Shown piece by piece: positions 1 through 12,008 of a stretch of DNA of 64,000 nucleotides. This DNA is from Gordionus sp. m RMFG-2023. Lineage: Eukaryota; Nematomorpha; Gordioida; Chordodea; Parachordodidae. The translations under genes and the position numbers were made by a program. Under the pieces are notes generated by a model. That model made no database searches. It was not told where the DNA came from and was given only the letters and a program-made list of their open reading frames with translations. The stretch covers positions 47,138,569 to 47,202,568 of the forward strand of contig NC_088776.1 of assembly GCF_954871325.1 (NCBI RefSeq), given 5' to 3'. How positions within the stretch are numbered: position 1 is the stretch's first letter; each line of letters opens with the position of its first letter.

Positions 1-753
1 CTAAAACTACACTGGCTATCATTTCAAAAAAATAATTTTGTCGCCTCTTACAATTAAACTATCTGTATCAACTAACAAGTTTTTTTCTATTGTAATCACC
101 AAACTAATCTAACCAAAAAAGAGTTGCATTTGTTAGATTACCTTATAATTAATGAGGATTTTTTGTTGTATAATATGAGCGAGCAATATAATACCCTACT
201 CACAATAATCATATTGTAACTATTTATAAAAAAAAATATATATATATTTTAAAAAATCTAAAAAAGAGATCTGCATTTTCTCAAATCAATGGAACTCCAA
301 TGTTAGGGGTAATTATTTATATTTATTTGATGTATGAATCATTTTAAAAATTATTACCATCTATTTTCTCAATTCCCAAATTTTTTTAATTTATCAAAGG
401 CATAGCGGCAATCTTTGGGTAATTCATAAAAATATTGATATTAAACACTAAAATTTTAAAATAAAAATTAAAAGATGTCTTCTGTTTTAATCTTATATTT
501 TTAAATCAATGACTAAAATGTATAGGGAATTGAACTTTATGAGGAAAAGAAGTGTTCGTTAATAAATAAGAAATAAAATTATTTTTCAGAAAAGTTTCGA
601 AACGTTTTCGAAAGCGGAACACTTTATTTCTTAAAAGCGGAACAGGAACCGAAATTTCTCCTTGTTCTAGATTTTATATATTATTGAATAAATTTCTAAT
701 TTTATTGTATATTTTATTAAGCACTATATTACATATTTTATTTATTTTTAAAG

Positions 754-3700
754 CTTCCTGGACCACCGGGACCTCGAGTATGATCTATTCACTCTTTAAT
801 TGTGGATTTTACTTATCTTATGATTTACAATTAAATTATTTTATATAAAATAAATATAAAACAGTTATCTAATTATAATCCTGCTTCAGGAAAGTTAGTT
901 TTACTTTTAATCATAAAAAGACGTAGAGACCGAATATTTTGTGAACATTATCTATTATGTATACCAGAGACCTGTAGTCCAGGCGAGAACGGACCAAAAA
1001 ATGGTAGGCCTTACCGAGCCGATAATTTAAATTATATCAATAATTAAACAGTTGGAAATGTTGAAAAGTCATATAATGGAGGAAAATAGAGAAATTTTAA
1101 AAATTCCGGGGCCTTAAAATGATCAAAAATATTAATCCCTAGCTGGGTTTGAAAAATTTTCCAAATCCGTGGCCGAGGTAATATTTTGATTGCTGCAGGT
1201 ACCTGTTATATAAATAATAGATACTCTATATATTAATAAATAGTGCAATAAAAAAAATGTTACAACTCTTAAAATAAATTATAGGGCCCTCTGGGCTTAC
1301 CGGGAAGGCCTGGTCTTAAGGGTGAAAATGGAATCCAAGGAATTCAAGTTATTTCTATTAATAGTTTTATTTTTTTTAAATTTTTACCTTTTCTTTAACA
1401 TTGCAAATTTTGCATTTTAAACTTGATATTATCTTATCTCATAATAATTTAGGGTAACAAAGGAAACTCTGGGTCGCGAGGAGTCATGGGATTACCAGTA
1501 ATTATTTAATATTTATTGATTATAATTGAAACTTTTGAAGTTTTTTTCTACAAGTTATTCAAAATAATTTTAAAAAATAAGTTAACCGCCATTCCGATAT
1601 AAAGGAAAATGCATTTTACATGGAATTGTCGTTGGTGAAGATCAATGTCACGTTTCTAATCCCATTGATACTTTTTTTAAAAAAACTAGGTTCATTAATT
1701 GATTACTTTTTTAAATTTCTCAAACTAAACCACTCTGTTTATATTTCGATAGATTATGATGTGGTCTCCTCTTTTCCATTGGAATTATTCCATTTTTTAT
1801 ACATCAGACTGAACGTGAACAATAATATCTTCACTAGTTCTCATTAAAAAAAATAAAATAACAGTTTTGTGATAAAATGTTCAGAACTTTTATCTTTGGA
1901 TATTTTAAGACATTTTGTCGTGATCACATAAAAGTATTAATTGTAAAAAGATTTTAAAATTTAAATAATTTATTAGTTCAAATCTTGATTAATAAAAATA
2001 TTTTTTAGGGTGTGTCAGGTCATAGAGGAGATATGGGATTTCCAGGCTTAACAGGCCCACCCGGAATTAAAGTTAGTAATAATATTTAGAATATCTAACA
2101 ATTTCTTTATTTTCAAATCGTAGGTTTATGCTAATAATATATTGTAATAATTATATATTATAAAATTTATGATGTAATAATAGTCATAATATTTTCTTTT
2201 TTAAATTTTATATTAAAAAAATTATCTCCTGGACCTAAATAGTAAGTTTTATGTATATTGTATTCCCTATTTTTAAAGAAATATCATTAATTTAGGTATG
2301 AACGATTCTATATAACATACATTAAATATAAACAATATATATAATTATAAAATATAAATAATATCTATAATTATCTATATAATTATAAAATATTTTATCA
2401 TATTTATGATAACGGTTGCGTACTTTATACTGTAATTACTAAAGTTTACTAAATCATTTATTTAAAGTCAGTATATTATATATTTTTTGTGTTAGGGTGA
2501 TCCCGGTTCACAAGGAATCAAGGTATATTAAATTTATTCAAATTGTATTAGTAAGTTATAGCTTATATATAGTACAAAAGGCGTAACTAGCCTTTACAAT
2601 CTCAGGAGGCTCAACTAACATTTTTTATGGGAGTGGGGGGGGGACGCTTTTTTAAATTGAAATTTGCAAACTCTGAACTTGTATTCAAAATTTTATATTT
2701 TGTCATTTATAATGCATACATACTAGGATATAAATAATAAGTAAAAAAATACAAGATATTAAGTAAGCTAAGATAATATTTTTTAATAAAAAATATTTAT
2801 CTAACAGTATTAAATATTTGTGATTGCAGAATATATATATTATAATTTATAATATCAAAGAGAATTAAATGTTGTGAATATAAAAAAATTTGCAAGTAAA
2901 GATTTACAAAAGTGATAAAATAAAATACCCTTCTATGGATTGTTGCTACCGAAAATCAGACTTATCCTAGCATACTCATCAGATTTCATGCCTATATTTA
3001 ATTTTATCTTTAATTACATTAGAAAATTTATACCAGCAGAGATATATTCAGATTGATCTTCACATACAACTTTTATTGTTTTATACAAATAAAATATCTT
3101 ATATATTAATTAATTTACCTTCTTTCTCTTTTTTTTCCTTCATTATTTATATCTCTCAGAATTACAATTAATCCTCTTTTATTATCTAAAGCATAGTATG
3201 AAATTGAGAAACTGTATTTTAAATGTACTTTGTTCACAACTCTTTCATTGCCTCATCTTCCTTTGTCAAAAAATATCCAATATTGCTTCCTTTCCATTAT
3301 TTAAAGCATTTATCTCAGAATAAATATCTCTTCATTCTTCATCTAATAAATTTAATTAAATATTCTTTGTTAAACTCCAACTCTTTTATTGCCTCCTCAT
3401 CTTTTGTCTAAAATATTATCAACATCAATATTGCATCCATTTCTATTATTTAAAGCACATTTCGAAATCAATATCTTTTCTCTCTTCATTATCTAATAAA
3501 TATAAATAAAAGATATTTTAATTAAATACACCTAGTTTTAACAAAGAAGTATTATAAACCGGTTTGGATATTAGAAATGTTCTTAGGAAGAGGTATAGTA
3601 AATTAAATTTAAAATTAGCAATATAATTGATTAGTGATTTTGAACTCGATAACAATTATCACAAAATTAAATTGGATTTATTTTATTTTCAATTAATAAA

Positions 3701-6700
3701 TGAATATATTTATTTAATTAGGGTTATAAACTAATTTAAATAACAAAAATTAGAGTTGTTAAGGAACAGCGCTATAGGAGCGCCCCTCCTTTTAAAAATC
3801 AGGAACGGGAACTAGCTCCGTCTGGAGTGGAGATGCGCCGCTCTACCGCTCTTTTAAATTTAATGTATAAATTAAATTATTTTATAAATATTAATAAATC
3901 TATTTATTTGTTAAATAAAATTCAATAAAAAATGAAATTTTATTTTAAATTTTTGCAATAATAATTGTTGACCCGGGTTTTATATTGGTTTTTCATCTAA
4001 TCAATTAAAATATTAAACATCAAGTTTTTCTTTCTTTTTATATTGAAAATTTTTTGAAAAATCTTGCAAGTCATATTAATATTCATTTTATAGATATATG
4101 ATAAAAAATAGTTTTTGATATTATGGATCCAGACATTATAGAAAAGAAATCGAAATAAAAAATAAATTATCTATTTAAATAACTTTATTTTTTCAAATGT
4201 TTATAATGATGAAAATATCATTGCGGCTATTATCCATCCTTCATTCAAATTAAATTGGGAATGGATAAAAAATGCGCAAAATATGGAACTAAAAATACAA
4301 ATTAATTAATTTTTTAAGAAAAAAAATTCCTGATGCAAAAATACTAATTTACGGGAATCCTGCAATGATTTGGAAATTTTTTTTGGATTCCATGAAATTG
4401 ATCATCAGGAAGATAATATACTGGACAAATATTTTTTAATTAATGATATCAAAATTACTACTTTTGATAAATTTCCTGAAAAAATATTTTTATAAAATAT
4501 AATATCCCGCCTCCCTCTAGTGCTCCTGTTGAGCGCTTGTTTATTATTGCTAAACAGGTTTTAGCGGAGAGGCGTGGATGTTTGTTAGATTTAAATTTAG
4601 AAAATTTATTACTTTTAAAAGCTAATAGAATATTATAAATATTTTGATATATATTATTTAATATAAAATAACTTATTGATAAAAAAATATGATTTTGTTT
4701 TGTGTACTTTCTAAAAAATGAAAATAAAAGGAGCTGCTATGGAGTGGCACTCCATTACTTGGAGCGGGAGCTAGCTTCCTTTGAAGGTAGGAGCGGGAGC
4801 GGGAGCTCCTTTTGAGAAGGTAGGAGCGGGAGCTAGCTACTTTTAAAAAGGAGCGTTAACAACTCTAATAAAAATCAATTAAGCTCCAACTTTTAATGCT
4901 TGATTGATATTAGGCATTATTATTACGTATTGAAATACTTTTTATTTGTCATATAATATGTCATATTAAATATTATAGAATTTCTAAAACTAATAATTTT
5001 ATAATATGAAAATATACTATAATTCTAAAATAAAAATATTATTGATATTCCATTTTTAACACAGAATTTGATTGCAATTGTTAACATAGTGAAAAAATTA
5101 TTTATAGTATTAATCTAATAATTAAATTAGCACTCATTTAATAAAAACTTAAATAGTCTTAATAATTTTTAAAAATAATATCAAATCTGTATATAATAAA
5201 TAATAGAATTCTAAAAACAAAATGATTCGGGGTCATCAAATAAATTTTTTCGTTCAGGCTATTAGGAATCCATTAAAAAACATCTTCGTTCAGAGGGCTA
5301 TTCAAATTTTTCAGGGGGTTTGAGCCTCTGCCCTCCCCCACTGAAGCTACGGTATGGTAGCTAGAGGTTTAGCTAGTTTATAAACTATCTAGCTGGTGTA
5401 GAAATTATCTAGAGAGTTCTATAGTTTACAAACTAGCTAACTTAGCTTATAAACAAACTAGCTTGCTAATATGCAAACTGACTAGATAATATACAAACTA
5501 GTTAGTTAGGTTTTGTTTATTTTTTTAAAGATTTTAGAATAATTTTTATATTTCTTTTTATGAAATGCAGAAAAATTAAGTTATAAATCAAAATATTAAA
5601 AAATCGTGGAAAATATACAAAATCACCCAATAAAAGGAGAAAACCTTTGTATTTTTTTCTACTCATATTTAAGCATATTATTTTTAAAAAAATTAATCTA
5701 ATTTTTTTTTGTATTTAACCCATATTTGATTATTTTTAATTTTTTTTACATTTTCTTCTATTTAATTTTCTACCAAGTCATTTCGATAACATTCGATATC
5801 ACCAAATAGGCAGCTAATTAGGATAAAATATATATTCAATATTATAATTTTTTATAATTTTAGTTCACATTGTTATTGTTGTTGTCACTATTAAGTTATT
5901 TCTTAATGTAATTATATATTTTAAATTTAAAAACGAAATCTTCCTCTATTTTAATTGATTTTTAAAAAGAATATTCAATAGAAATAGAAATAGAAGTTTT
6001 GCCTAGGCGTATACGTGTTAAAATAAAAATGCAAAATATTAAAAATTATTTTTTTAACCATAGAATTCATTAAAAATATTTACGCATAAAACATCTCAAG
6101 AAATTTTGAATATTGCATACTATCTTGCAAAATCAATTCGATCATTTGTGGATTTAGGATCGTTAATAGATTTACAAGACGTTTAGATATGGGGCATATT
6201 CTGCATTCTAGATATTCTGCCTTGTTAAAAATTCGTTACATGACGATGCAAATTATAATTGTAAAGAATATTCCAATTTACAATCGAAAATTACTATCCT
6301 GGTAGATGAATCTTCTATGTTGTCAAATACCCCCCCCCCTCTTGGTTATTTATATAAAATCGCCATTGGTATCCTCTTATCATTCCATCTTTAAATTTTT
6401 AGATCTAATTAACCTAAAATAGAAAAATGCAGAGGGGATAGTTCATATCTTACTGGATCTTCTTAAATTCGCAGTGTTTCTCCAAATTTTTTTGCAAGAA
6501 ATTAAATTTATTTGTTAGCGATGGTGCCAGTGTCATTGACTGGCAAAAAATCTGATGTAGCAAAGCGCATATGTGCTCTACATCCAACAATCATAGCCTG
6601 GCATTGTTTAAATCACTGTTTAGAATTAGAGGTGTTCGATGCAAGTGGTGAATTCTTATACGATCTCACCTCGATGTATGATGTTTTATTTGAATTATCC

Positions 6701-8830
6701 AATCTGTTTTACGACTTCAGATAAGAACAATCAGTTTACGCTGAAAAATAAATAAGGTGAACGATTCGCGTTCTAAAATCGTTTAAGGATATACCTGGTA
6801 GTTCTAATTCTCTTTTATATTTTCTAAATAAATATTTATTTATTGTTTTGTCGAGTGAGAGTTAGGTTACTTCCATTTTTGTCAAAAATGACTTTATAAC
6901 ATAAATCAATTTTTTATTAGTATATTATTCTATTTACATAAAAAAGTACGAAATATTTACAAAATAAATTAAATTATTGCTAAAAATAGGTTAAACTTCA
7001 TATTAAAAATAATAGAATTAAAATTGCTCTCCTGTAAAATTACCAAAAGAGGAGATGGAATAATCTAATTCATTTTTAAAGAAGAATATATGAAAATATC
7101 TAAAGGAAAATAGAAGTCACTCTGGTATCATATCAACGAATATAAATTCATTACCGACAATATAGTAGGCTGATGGATGCTATTTCCTTCCGATAATTTT
7201 AGTAATTAAAGATACAATATTAAGTTAAACTGTGTACGCATTACGGAATATTTACAAATCGATTGCCTAGCAGACCCCACATCTTTATGGGAAAGAGATA
7301 ATTAAACGAATTTGTTTCTGACTAAAACTCGACGTAGATCGCGCAATGTGATGAGGGAATATTGATGATAATAATGAAAGTAATAAATGCTCCCGTGATT
7401 TGAAAGAGTTTCAAAATTGTATTAACACAATTACGTGTAAGAGGCTGAATGTGGCTGCGGCTTTCACCTCTATGCCATGATGTCGGAATTGCTTGTAAAT
7501 CTTATTATAAAACACATTTTCAATTTAATGATGATAAACGTTAACGGGCCTCCTCTCAGCCAGTGGAATTAGTCTCCATATATTAAAAAGTTGCTGTCAA
7601 TTTGCAGGTCTGTAAACGATAATTGATCAAGGGGGCGCGCAGTTAATATTATTAAAAATATTGGAAAAGGTTCACTATGGCTAGTATTGTAGTTTTTTTT
7701 AACCTTTTTATTTGATTCCAATTTATGCATTATATTTTAAATAGTTACATTTTTATTCAATATAGTTTTCTCACATCAAATATAAAATAAAATAAAACAA
7801 TATTATATAAAAAAGGAGGTGGGACTACAAGTTCCCAAAAAACAAGCGTAATTATATTTTAAAATTGTGATTTGAAGGTTTTGTTTTAAAAAAAAAAATT
7901 CTTTAGGTTCTGATGTAAGGGCTCTTGTCTTATTATATATATTTTGTATATAATTATTATACATTTTAAAAAATATTTATTAGTCATTTTTTATGCAAAA
8001 TATATTTCAATTTTTATATAACTTTCTAAATAGCTATTTGATATTACACAAAAGTAATGTATTTTATATAAAATGCTTCGATATAAACCATCTAAAAAAT
8101 AAAATCACTATTTTTTGTCCATTTAGTAATAGCGTGTACCCGCCGCATTTATAGGGCAGCAATTGAAATTTTAAATTCGCTGGGAGATATTATACAACTT
8201 GAATATCCCTATTACTTTGTAGGAATGCAACGCGATACTGTAAAAATATATTACTTAGTTCGCTGATATCGAAAGTCTTTTTTTGTTTTTTGGTGCTTAA
8301 TGTATGTTAATAGGGGATAGAAATTGTTCTTTAGTGAGATTAAATACAATAATATTTATTGGGGTGGCTCTTCCATCACCACATTCAACGAGTTTCCTGT
8401 GAAAGGCTCTAATAATTACTATTATACTTTTCTTACTTTTTTACATAGTATATTTTTTTAATTAATCAAACAAACTTGGCTTTGTTCGAAAATAATTGAC
8501 AATTTTTCCTTTATATATTTAAAGGGCGACAAAGGAAGAAGAGGCAAAATAGGACCAAAAGGAGAACAAGTAAAATTCAATCTTTTTACAAAACATATAG
8601 TCTAAATATTTTGGATTATGAATTATTTATAATTTTGTTAGGGTTTGCCAGGATTAGATTTCCCATGCCCTATTGGAAGTGATGGGTTACCATTGCCGGG
8701 ATGTGTTAAAACTCCAATTGAAGTAAATTTTTGTTTAGTAAATTCATGTTATCTACCACAAATTACAATGTTAATAATTTTTAAAAAAAATTTATAGAAT
8801 AATAAAGGTATAAAAGAAAAAACCGACTGA
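754..8830 (+). CDS. MACIT-type transmembrane collagen (XIII/XXIII/XXV-like), 3' part of gene
   Basis: Eight exons can be read: 754-777, 1285-1347, 1453-1497, 2009-2071, 2496-2522, 8525-8569, 8642-8722 and 8798-8830. All are phase 0, all have GT/AG ends, and the seven collagenous ones are multiples of 3. Together they give 126 residues with about 30 uninterrupted Gly-X-Y triplets running across every junction. The triple helix ends in D-F-P-C-P-I-G-S-D-G-L-P-L-P-G-C. This two-cysteine cap is like the C-terminal end of vertebrate collagens XIII, XXIII and XXV, which are type II membrane proteins with extracellular helices. A short charged tail ending in KEKTD and TGA follows. The cytoplasmic, membrane and upstream collagen domains lie before the window. 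No NC1 domain follows, which argues against type IV. Intron 5 is 6 kb and full of transposons. The collagen call is firm; the MACIT assignment rests on the C-terminal cap and is inference. Confidence 0.8.
965..1212. repeat. CTGCAGGT-ended short hAT-like repeat, copy 1
   Basis: This copy lies in the intron between collagen exons 754-777 and 1285-1347. It opens with CAGAGACCTGTAG and closes with GCTGCAGGTACCTG. The interior has the GGCC/CCGAGCC-rich subterminal blocks also seen at 25941-26386, 37138-37322, 37770-38108, 61984-62232 and from 63862. A clear target duplication is not visible here. Confidence 0.5.
3228..3515. repeat. Tandem duplication of about 140 bp inside repeat copy A
   Basis: Two successive blocks share the order CTTTGTT, AACTCTTT, ATTGCCTC, TTTGTC, AATATTGC, ATTATTTAAAGCA, TCTTCAT and ATCTAATAAAT. 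The other copy of the host repeat (51560-53143) shows one such block, so the doubling is specific to copy A. Confidence 0.6.
3751..4867 (+). mobile_element. Non-autonomous hAT element, internally deleted (GGAGCG family, copy 1)
   Basis: The ends read TAGAGTTGTTAAGGA and GCGTTAACAACTCTA. They are flanked by 8-bp duplications, ACAAAAAT on the left and ATAAAAAT on the right (7 of 8 identical). Subterminal GGAGCG blocks are repeated at both ends. Positions 4196-4640 match the C-terminal transposase region of the element at 40403-42505, including the dimerisation segment ([15 protein letters not shown]), but with stop codons. The N-terminal and central transposase regions are missing. It is inserted within repeat copy A, so it is younger than that copy. 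Confidence 0.85.
5353..5515. repeat. Degenerate AACTAGCTAG-rich short repeat
   Basis: The motifs ACAAACTAGCTAG, ACTATCTAGCTGG and AACTAGTTAGTTAG recur roughly every 20-30 bp directly next to the end of repeat copy A. No coding potential is seen. It may be a microsatellite-derived tail. Confidence 0.5.
6050..7610 (+). mobile_element. Relic of KIAA1586-like hAT transposase
   Basis: Translated pieces on the plus strand resemble the animal KIAA1586/ZBED-like hAT transposase group. The best segment is 6512-6724, with GKKSDVAKR followed by HCLNHCLEL, the CxxH region after the second catalytic Asp. A later piece near 7535-7600 reads like the family's C-terminal GPPLSQWN-type motif. Many stops and frameshifts separate the pieces, so it is a dead copy. 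It lies in collagen intron 5 on the same strand as the gene. No terminal repeats could be assigned. A run of ten C residues sits at 6330-6339. Confidence 0.6.
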
Positions 8831-8979
8831 AGATCAAGTAAAAAGGAAGTAATAATATTATCGACTGAATGTATTTTAACCCCATAAGGAATTGTGAGTT
8901 ATATATGATAGGTTTTCATGTATATTAACGGTTTTTGGTTTTACATAAAAATTTTATCAAAAACTAAGCTATCACGATT

Positions 8980-9378
8980 TTATTTATGTTAGCGGTAATG
9001 TTTTTTTCCCGGCAATGTGTTATTTTTTAATTTAAATCATTTTTTGAGCGAGTTTTTTTAAATTTAAAAATGATTTTACTGGAATAGTGTTCCATTATGT
9101 TTGGAATACCTACCCTGTGAATTTAAGAATATTTTGTCATGAACCTTTGAGCTTATTATAATATTCGTTTTCCCATAAATTTTTCATATAAATTATAAAT
9201 GACTCAAAAGTTAATGGCAAAATTGTCTGATATTCATAAGATAGGTATTCTAAACATGCCGGAATTCATTTCTGGTAAGATCAGATTTTTAAATTTTAAA
9301 AAATGAGCTCAAAAAATGATTTAAAGTTGAAAAAATAACACATTGCTGGAAAAAACACATTAATGCTTACATATATAC
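8980..9378. repeat. Foldback MITE 150 bp downstream of the collagen stop
   Basis: The left arm (about 8980-9135) and right arm (about 9150-9375) are inverted imperfect copies. Both carry a CAATGTGTTATTTTTT-like block, AAATCATTTTTTGAGC and GGAATACCTA-type blocks. A truncated relative containing GCCATGAACCTTTG is at 38110-38225. No open frame is present. Because it starts within 150 bp of the collagen stop codon it may fall inside the 3' UTR. Confidence 0.65.
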
Positions 9379-12008
9379 AGATGGTACAAGGGTGCCAATT
9401 ATATAAAGGTATTTTTTATTTAAAAAGTTATTTAAAAATATAAATCTATTAAGAATTTCATAAAAATACAAATTAGAATTACCATGTTAATTATCTACTA
9501 TAATATTATTTTTATTATAGCAAAGAATAAATATAGACAATCTCGCATACTCAATCCTTCATCGCAACAACTTTCGTGTGTTATACCAACATATTCATAT
9601 AATTTTAATATTTATTATTACGATTGGTTGATAAATATTTGTGAAAACTTTGATTACGAAATTTATTTAGCTTATTTGTAAATATAATATTAAATAATTG
9701 TAAAAAACTATTTTATTTCAATATATGGACAATGACTATTTATAATATCATATTAAAGATAACTAGTAATAAATTAATACCTAAAAAGGGTATATTATAT
9801 TTGATTAATTCCATGTTTTTAAATTTAACCAAGTTAATATGATTTATCAGTTTGTAATATTTCAATCACTCTCATATAGTTTAAGAATATTACTGATCTT
9901 TTTTAAAGTTCACATTTTTCGGATAATTTTAGTGGTAGATTACTTATTCTAATTATTTCATTTTCCCTCCAGTTTCGTCTAATTACAGAATGAACAGTAA
10001 TTAATATTAATTTAACTCTGTTTATCAGCAGTCTTGAGAATTTTGAAATATGAAAATATCATTTTACAACTAATTGTTAAAGATATTTTTTTATTCAAGG
10101 ATATTTAATACCGAAAATTAAAATTTTGTATTTTATAAAATATTCATAAATGAAATTTTCCGCCATATACTGTTTGGTAGGATTGAATTGGATAAACAAA
10201 GACAAAAAACGCAGCTTTGTTTAGAAATTCAAAAATTATTCTTTAATGCTTGATTTGGTTTTGATATATTCCAAAATTGCTGTTTTTTTTAATTTATGTT
10301 TTTGTAGTTATTTTAAATGAATATTGTTCAATATACTTACCATGGATCTAAAAAATTATATCTTAGAAATAATAATATCTTGAATCATAGATTGAACTCC
10401 GAACTTAGTCAAACCCGTCTTTTGGCTAACCGAACTTATACCCAAACCCTTTTAATTATTTGAATTATTTCTGAAATCTAACTTAAAAATTTATAAATGA
10501 ATTCGGTTCGGGCTCGTCAATCTTTATTATATTGAGATTTTAATTTTATTATTTATAATATGTTTAAATTTCAAATTGAATTAATATTTAATATATTTAA
10601 TTTTAAATCTCTAATAGATTTTTCTTTATATAGTCTTAAATTAATCATTAAATAATTTTTTTTCATGTATTTTCTATAATTTAAATTTAAAAGCGCAAAT
10701 TGAAATCTAAATTTATAATATCATTTATAATTTTGGTGCTTTATTTCATTATATATCTACAACTTGATATGGAAGATACTCACCATGCTAGACTTATTAA
10801 TAACATTTTAAAAAAATTAGCCAAAATCATATGTAACTTTATGAGTTGATAGGAAGTTTATTTTTTTTTTTAAAAAGCGGGACAGGATAGAAATATTTAA
10901 AAAAAGAAAGAACCTTATTTAAAGGCAAAAAAATTGATTAAATTTTGTGAATTAATGAGAATAACATTCAGTTGGTGAGGATAAATGTTAATAATTCTCT
11001 AGCTCTGGTAATGAAACGATATTAATTGTAGACGTAGGTAAGTGATCTCAAGTTTGGATAGGTTTAAAGTGTGACCACTGCAATGTTCCAAACTTTTAAT
11101 TATATTTGAAATTTTATAAATATTTTCTGTGTCAACAGATAGAATACTGTCCATCTAGGCACCAAATCTATGATTCTGATCTTAAGTCCAGGCAGGTAAA
11201 AATAGAGCTTGTCCTACGATATTGCATTGTTGTTGTATCTTATAGTGAAACTACTTAAATTAAAGTTATAGTTTTACTGTTAGAAGTACAAGTAAATTAC
11301 TAGTTACTTGATCTAATAATTTGTAATCGATTCAATATCAGAACTGACTAAATATAATCTAAAACTGAATTGATTCTTAAATTATCTAGATTTGAAACTA
11401 AAGCTAAAAAAACCCAGATTTCTTAATCTACGTTTTCAGCATGACTTATAGTAAGTTTTAATATATATGATAACATCTATATTATTAAATTATTGTTTTC
11501 ATCAGATTTATAATGAAAAAAAAACAATTAGCATTTATTACTAAATCAATATAAACAACAAATATTATATGACTATTATTTCATTTTGTTTAGTATGCCC
11601 TTTGGTGAGATGCTCGTTATTGTCCTTATGGATACACACATAAACATGGTTGTAAGGTTTGCTAGCTAAAGAATCAGATATTATGAAGAAAAACACTGAA
11701 ATTGTTTTTAATTAATATACTCTTAGTTTTTTATTTTGGTTCAATTTTTTTTGAAATATCACAATAAAAAAATTTTAATCAATGTTTTAAATTGGTTCTT
11801 ATGTACAGTGTAATAATATCCCTGGTAACCTTAAATTCTGGAATTTTGAAGTTAATAAAATATTCCCAATTAATAAGAATAATTATTAATTTAAATTCTG
11901 CAAATTTTAATTCACTCCATGGCAACCATTTTAACCACTTTTTAATAAAATATTAGGCTCCGTTTAGAATAACCTAATTAGCTAATAATTACAACATACT
12001 ATAAAACA
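9379..12008. other. AT-rich spacer, one possible orphan exon
   Basis: No gene can be supported here. The only coding-like patch is 9524-9681. A good acceptor (TTTATTATAG) precedes a frame ending in YYDWLINICENFDYEIYLAYL and TAA, and the patch is richer in G+C than its surroundings. No upstream exon can be joined to it with confidence. Short remnants with TCGGGCTC-like blocks lie near 10380-10520. Confidence 0.3.

Larger units (their letters stand above)
2579..5352 (-). repeat. Interspersed repeat copy A, interrupted by a hAT element
   Basis: Reading the reverse complement, this stretch matches 51560-53143 over most of its length. That includes the landmark GAATAGCCCTCTGAACG, the AT-rich body and an end containing GGCGTAACTAGCC. 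Copy A is longer only because a hAT element (3751-4867) sits inside it and because a block of about 140 bp is doubled. It has no long open frame. The ends look like short inverted repeats around CGTCACT or CGTAACT, so a non-autonomous DNA transposon is likely, but the superfamily is not clear. Confidence 0.65.

Noticed and set aside
580-665. GCGGAACAGGAACC-like block as a hAT end
   Set aside because: It resembles subterminal repeats of other elements here but has no partner end or duplication nearby.
754-8830. Type IV (basement membrane) collagen
   Set aside because: No NC1 domain follows the helix, and a stop codon is reached 10 residues into the last exon. The two-Cys cap fits the transmembrane collagens better.
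9484-9681. 65-codon plus-strand frame as a standalone gene
   Set aside because: The good part starts after an in-frame splice acceptor, two frames are equally plausible, and no upstream exon can be assigned.
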